Shown here one piece after another: positions 60,456 through 64,000 of a DNA stretch of 64,000 nt (positions are counted from its first letter, which is position 1; every line of letters begins with the position of its first letter). The position numbers and the translations under genes are program-made. The notes beneath the pieces are model-generated. The model was not told the DNA's origin, searched no databases, and was given only the letters and a program-made list of their open reading frames with translations. The DNA is from an uncultured Clostridia bacterium (GTDB lineage Bacteria; Bacillota; Clostridia; Oscillospirales; Acutalibacteraceae), in NCBI GenBank assembly GCA_947627135.1, contig CANQUV010000012.1, forward strand, positions 1 to 64,000, in the 5' to 3' direction.

Positions 60456-62081
60456 ATGAGTTTAGATAATAATATAAGTTTGCTTGACTGTACATTAAGG
60501 GACGGAGGCTATGTTAACAATTGGGATTTTGGACATAGTGTTATTTCAGGTACTTATAGGCGTTTAGATAAAGCAGGTGTAGATTTTGTCGAGGTAGGAT
60601 TTTTAGACAGCAGATATAATTTCGATATAAATAAAACTATAATGCCAAACACAGAGTCATTAAATAAAGTTTATGAAAATATAACAAAATCAGATGCAAT
60701 ACCTGTTGCAATGATAGATTTCGGAACATGTAATATCAAAAACATTTCCAATGCAGAAGATTCCTTTGTAAAGGGAATAAGAGTTATTTTTAAAAAAGAG
60801 AAAATTAAGCAAGCGCTTCCATTTTGTAAAAAAATAAAAGAAAAAGGTTACTTGTTGTTTATACAAGCAATTTCCATAACAGCTTATTCTGATGATGAAA
60901 TGAGTGATTATGTAAATAAAATAAACGAAATTAAACCTTATGCGTTTTCAATTGTAGATACTTACGGATTGCTTGATAGTGAAAAATTAGAGCATTATTT
61001 TAATCTTATTGATAAAAATTTAGATAGTGATATTGCTATGGGGTATCATTCCCATAACAACTTTCAGCTTGCTTTTTCAAATACAATTAAATTTTTAAAT
61101 ATGTATAACGGAAAAAGAAAGCTTATTGCTGATTCTACGGTTTATGGAATGGGTAAAAGTGCCGGTAATTGTCCGACTGAATTACTTGCTATGTATATGA
61201 ATGATAATTACGGTAAAAATTATGATTTAAATATGATCCTAGAAATAGTAGACACGTATTTAATGACTATTTACATGAAACAGTATTGGGGCTACAAATA
61301 TAACTTTTATATTTCTGCAATGCAGAATTGTCATCCCAACTACGTTCAATATTTGTTAAATAAAAAAACTTTATCCGTAAAATCTGTTAATACTTTATTA
61401 TCTGATATTCCTGAAGAAAAAAAATTACATTATGATGAAAAATACATAGCTAAAGCATATACAAATTTTCAAATACATAACATAGACGATAGTGCAACAT
61501 ATAAACAATTGTCAGATTTATGCGGCAGAGAAATATTATTAGTAGGTCCTGGAAAGACAATAATAAATGAAAAATTAAAGATTGATGAATTTATATCCGG
61601 CAACAATCCAATAGTAATCTCAATTAATTTTTTATCAGAACATTATACTCCTAAATATGTATTTATAAGTAATTCAAAGCGTTATTCTCAATTTACTGAT
61701 ATATTAGGAAATAATAGTGAAAAAATAAAACTTATTGCAACATCTAATATTGAAGTTGTTGATTATCCAATCGATTATTATCTTAACTATGAGTCCTTAT
61801 TATTAAAAGAATTTATCGGATGCGATAATGCCTTGCTTTTATTTTTAAATGCACTTGTGCGACTCGGAATAAAAAAAGTAAGTTTAGCAGGTTTTGACGG
61901 TTATTCTTTGCATGGGCAAAATTATTTTACAAATGAACATAATTATGCCTTTGATAATGATACTGAAAGCGAGAGAAATAGTAATATATCAAAAGCATTA
62001 AGCTTTATGTCCAGAAAAATAAAAATTAATTTTATAACTAATACATTGTATAAAATAGAGGAAAATAATGAGCAAGTATGA
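60456..62081 (+). CDS. HMGL-type aldolase fused to a DUF115-like C-terminal domain
   Basis: 541 residues from ATG 60456 (GGTGG upstream). Residues 1-270 form a DRE-TIM aldolase barrel: LLDCTLRDGGYVNNWDFG (the R-D catalytic and metal motif), MGYHSHNNFQLAF (H-x-H metal site) and DSTVYGMGKSAGNCPTE. It resembles 4-hydroxy-2-oxovalerate aldolase (DmpG), which joins or splits pyruvate and an aldehyde. Residues about 345-540 have no catalytic motif of that family. They resemble the DUF115 fold (LLVGPGKTI, VFISNSKRYSQF, RLGIKKVSLAGFDGYS). A pyruvate-plus-sugar-aldehyde reaction making a 3-deoxy-2-ulosonic acid is the best inference. Confidence 0.78.
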   Translation: MSLDNNISLLDCTLRDGGYVNNWDFGHSVISGTYRRLDKAGVDFVEVGFLDSRYNFDINKTIMPNTESLNKVYENITKSDAIPVAMIDFGTCNIKNISNAEDSFVKGIRVIFKKEKIKQALPFCKKIKEKGYLLFIQAISITAYSDDEMSDYVNKINEIKPYAFSIVDTYGLLDSEKLEHYFNLIDKNLDSDIAMGYHSHNNFQLAFSNTIKFLNMYNGKRKLIADSTVYGMGKSAGNCPTELLAMYMNDNYGKNYDLNMILEIVDTYLMTIYMKQYWGYKYNFYISAMQNCHPNYVQYLLNKKTLSVKSVNTLLSDIPEEKKLHYDEKYIAKAYTNFQIHNIDDSATYKQLSDLCGREILLVGPGKTIINEKLKIDEFISGNNPIVISINFLSEHYTPKYVFISNSKRYSQFTDILGNNSEKIKLIATSNIEVVDYPIDYYLNYESLLLKEFIGCDNALLLFLNALVRLGIKKVSLAGFDGYSLHGQNYFTNEHNYAFDNDTESERNSNISKALSFMSRKIKINFITNTLYKIEENNEQV

Positions 62082-62715
62082 TACTATTTTATTTGATTTA
62101 GATGGTACATTATTAGATACATCAAAAGGTATATTAAAAAGTGTTGATTATACAATAAGTAAAATGGGATTTACTGATATCCCTTTAGAAAAAAAGAAAA
62201 AATTTATTGGTCCTCCGATACAGGTGTCATTTCAAAATACATATAATTTAGACTTAAAAAAAGCAAACATGGCTGCTTCTGTTTTCAGGGAAAGATATAG
62301 TACTGTTGATTTATTTGAAGCAGAATTATACGACGGCATAATTGATTTACTGAATTATTTGAAATTACATAATTTTAAAGTTGGGGTTGCCACTTATAAA
62401 AGAGAGGATTATGCTAAAAGACTTCTTGAAAAGTTTAAAATATCAAAATACTTTAACTGTATAGAAGGCTCTGACTTTGAAGGGAAGTACACAAAACAAG
62501 ATATAATAAATAACTGTATAAAGAAATTAAAAAATAATAAAGATGAAATTTTAATGATTGGAGATACAGAAAATGACAAAATAGGAGCTGATAAAGTTGG
62601 AATAGACTTTTTGGCAGTTGCATACGGTTTTGGATACAACAGAAATAATAGTTGTAATATATTTTACTGTAACAATCCAAAAGAAATAATATATTATTTA
62701 AAACAAAAAAATTAA
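62068..62715 (+). CDS. HAD-superfamily phosphatase
   Basis: 215 residues with HAD motif I FDLDGTLLDTSKG, motif II ATYKRE, the catalytic Lys region and motif IV MIGDTENDKIGA. The cap domain makes it Gph-like (phosphoglycolate phosphatase type). It overlaps the aldolase gene by 14 bases. In Kdo synthesis the phosphatase KdsC works between the condensing enzyme and KdsB, so this protein may remove phosphate from the ulosonic acid phosphate. Family alone does not prove the substrate. Confidence 0.85.
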   Translation: MSKYDTILFDLDGTLLDTSKGILKSVDYTISKMGFTDIPLEKKKKFIGPPIQVSFQNTYNLDLKKANMAASVFRERYSTVDLFEAELYDGIIDLLNYLKLHNFKVGVATYKREDYAKRLLEKFKISKYFNCIEGSDFEGKYTKQDIINNCIKKLKNNKDEILMIGDTENDKIGADKVGIDFLAVAYGFGYNRNNSCNIFYCNNPKEIIYYLKQKN

Positions 62716-62738
62716 AACTTTATAATAAAGGTGATAAA

Positions 62739-63833
62739 ATGGAAATAAATAAAAAAAGCAGCCGTCACACAGGTATAGAATTATTAAGAATAATCTCTAT
62801 GCTTATGGTTTTAAGCCTGCATTTTTTTATGAAAGGCAATTATAATAGTTCTGAAACCGAAATAGTTAATGTTGAAAGCTGGTTTGTTATATGTTTATCT
62901 ATTGTAGCAGTTAATTGTTACGTACTGATATCAGGATATTTTTTATCAACTAAACCCTTTCAGTTAAGAAGAATAACAAATACTTATGTCCAAGTTTGGT
63001 TTTATTCAGTTGTAATATTTATTTGTTTTGTTGTTTTTGGGGTCGTTGATTTTTCAATAGGCGGTACTGCTAATGCTATTATGCCTTTTGTCTTTGAAAA
63101 TTATTGGTTTGTGAATGTTTATATTTTGTTATTATTAATATCACCGTTATTAAATAGTGCAATTAATAGTATGGATAAAAGAAAATTTAAATTGGTTTTG
63201 GTTGTGCTGGTAACATTATTCTGTATAATAAATACAATTATAAAACCACTTAATCCATTTGATAAAACTAAAGGATTTGGATTAGTTTGGTTTATAGTTT
63301 TATATGTAACTGCCGCATATATACGAAGATTTTATAAGCCGAGCGGAAAAAGCCTTAAGTTTTTCTTGTTATATTTAGTGACTGCTATTTTAAATTTTTT
63401 CTGGCATTATTTATTTATAAATAGCAGTGAATTTTATTGGAACACAATGGTAGTAGACTATAATAATATTTTGGTGTATTTTGGTGCAGTATTTTTGTTC
63501 TTAACATTTATAAATATTAATTTTAAAAATTTATATATTAGAAAAATTATTTTGTTATTGTCTCCGTTAACATTTGCTGTATATTTAATTCATGAAAATC
63601 CATTATTGTCAGAATTACTATGGAATACAATAAATCTTGAATCTTATTGTGTTAATAATTTTGCTTTTATATTCTTTGCTTTTGGTATAATTTTATTAAT
63701 ATTTATTTGTTGTTGCTTAATTGAATTTTTAAGACAAAAGATTTTTAAATTATTACATATAAATGAAGCTTTAAATAATATTTCAGGTAAAGTGGAGATA
63801 TTTGTAAGAAATAAAGTAGATAAAATATTGTAA
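62739..63833 (+). CDS. Acyltransferase-3 family protein (O-acetyltransferase type)
   Basis: 364 residues with about ten membrane helices. The N-terminal RHTGIELLRIISMLMVLSLHFF carries the conserved R and H of the acyltransferase-3 fold, and VNCYVLISGYFLS follows. These enzymes acetylate or otherwise acylate sugars at the membrane; here probably a residue of the polysaccharide. A truncated relative survives at 51580. A ribosome site AAAGGTG precedes the ATG. Confidence 0.88.
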   Translation: MEINKKSSRHTGIELLRIISMLMVLSLHFFMKGNYNSSETEIVNVESWFVICLSIVAVNCYVLISGYFLSTKPFQLRRITNTYVQVWFYSVVIFICFVVFGVVDFSIGGTANAIMPFVFENYWFVNVYILLLLISPLLNSAINSMDKRKFKLVLVVLVTLFCIINTIIKPLNPFDKTKGFGLVWFIVLYVTAAYIRRFYKPSGKSLKFFLLYLVTAILNFFWHYLFINSSEFYWNTMVVDYNNILVYFGAVFLFLTFININFKNLYIRKIILLLSPLTFAVYLIHENPLLSELLWNTINLESYCVNNFAFIFFAFGIILLIFICCCLIEFLRQKIFKLLHINEALNNISGKVEIFVRNKVDKIL

Positions 63834-63941
63834 TTGTATTTATAAAATAAATTAGTCATTAGTAAAGTTGAAAAGCTAATTAATAGCATAACAAGCTATT
63901 ATTATCTTGTTAAAATTTTGATAAAAAGGAGTGTAGTTACT

Positions 63942-64000
63942 ATGCCTGAAGTGTCGGTAATAGTACCAGTGTATAATGCGGAAAAATATTTAAATAAGTG
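63942..64000 (+). CDS. GT2-family glycosyltransferase, 5' end cut by window
   Basis: ATG 63942 opens MPEVSVIVPVYNAEKYLNK, the first beta-strand and loop of a GT2 transferase. AAAAAGGAG lies about 10 bases upstream. The capsule locus therefore continues past this window. The gap 63834-63941 has only a weak TAATAGC/GCTATTA inverted repeat. Confidence 0.85.
   Translation, partial: MPEVSVIVPVYNAEKYLNK

Overview
The window is about 64 kb of AT-rich DNA from a Gram-positive, anaerobe-type Firmicute. It most resembles a Ruminococcus-like member of the Oscillospiraceae. Pointers are cohesin/dockerin-type secreted proteins (a dockerin-bearing GH13 amylase with three starch-binding modules and a dockerin-bearing transglutaminase-like protein), AAGGAGG-type ribosome binding sites, TTGACA/TGnTATAAT promoters, an AgrC/AgrA-like two-component pair and an EpsG-type polymerase. 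All family calls come from reading motifs; no database search was run.

Layout. 1-2.6 kb: the 3' end of an MgtE magnesium channel, then an ECF sigma factor overlapping a membrane-anchored partner. 2.7-7.25 kb (minus): a spermidine/putrescine ABC operon, potA-potB-potC-GNAT-potD. 7.5-11 kb: the large amylase. 11.2-16.6 kb: a wall-polymer operon with an ABC-2 exporter permease and ATPase, a TarI-like cytidylyltransferase, an SDR and an SDR-LicD fusion. 16.8 kb: tRNA-Leu(CAG). 17-23.5 kb: a ferritin-like small protein, a DacA/GH25 cell-wall protein, a tocopherol-cyclase-like protein and an AgrC/AgrA-like two-component system whose kinase gene is split at an A7 tract. 23.8-26.7 kb: a copper-efflux operon (csoR-copA with a fused CopZ) behind a clear CsoR double operator. 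27-31.7 kb: a DUF6465-like protein, an AEC transporter, a WYL regulator and the dockerin transglutaminase. 32.1-36.8 kb: metF, a methionine synthase activation protein, metH and a convergent metallophosphoesterase.

37 kb to the end is one long plus-strand capsule/exopolysaccharide locus. It has a priming sugar transferase, an EpsG/Wzy-like polymerase, many glycosyltransferases, a split transketolase, an FkbH-like protein, UDP-GlcNAc 2-epimerase, a Wzx flippase, a KdsB-like CMP-sugar synthetase set beside an HMGL-type aldolase and a HAD phosphatase, and an acyltransferase. It shows two tandem segmental duplications, several decayed gene fragments, and three long poly-G tracts inside glycosyltransferase reading frames (G8 frameshifted, G10 and G9 in frame).

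The most interesting points are: (1) the apparently phase-variable, duplicating glycosyltransferase module; (2) a candidate unusual pathway for a CMP-activated 3-deoxy-2-ulosonic acid in a Gram-positive capsule locus (HMGL aldolase + HAD phosphatase + KdsB-like enzyme + DUF115/Maf-like transferase); (3) the histidine kinase split exactly at A AAA AAA before its H-box; (4) a CopA-CopZ fusion that keeps an internal ribosome binding site; and (5) a penicillin-binding/GH25 fusion whose GH25 catalytic DxE reads SxS.
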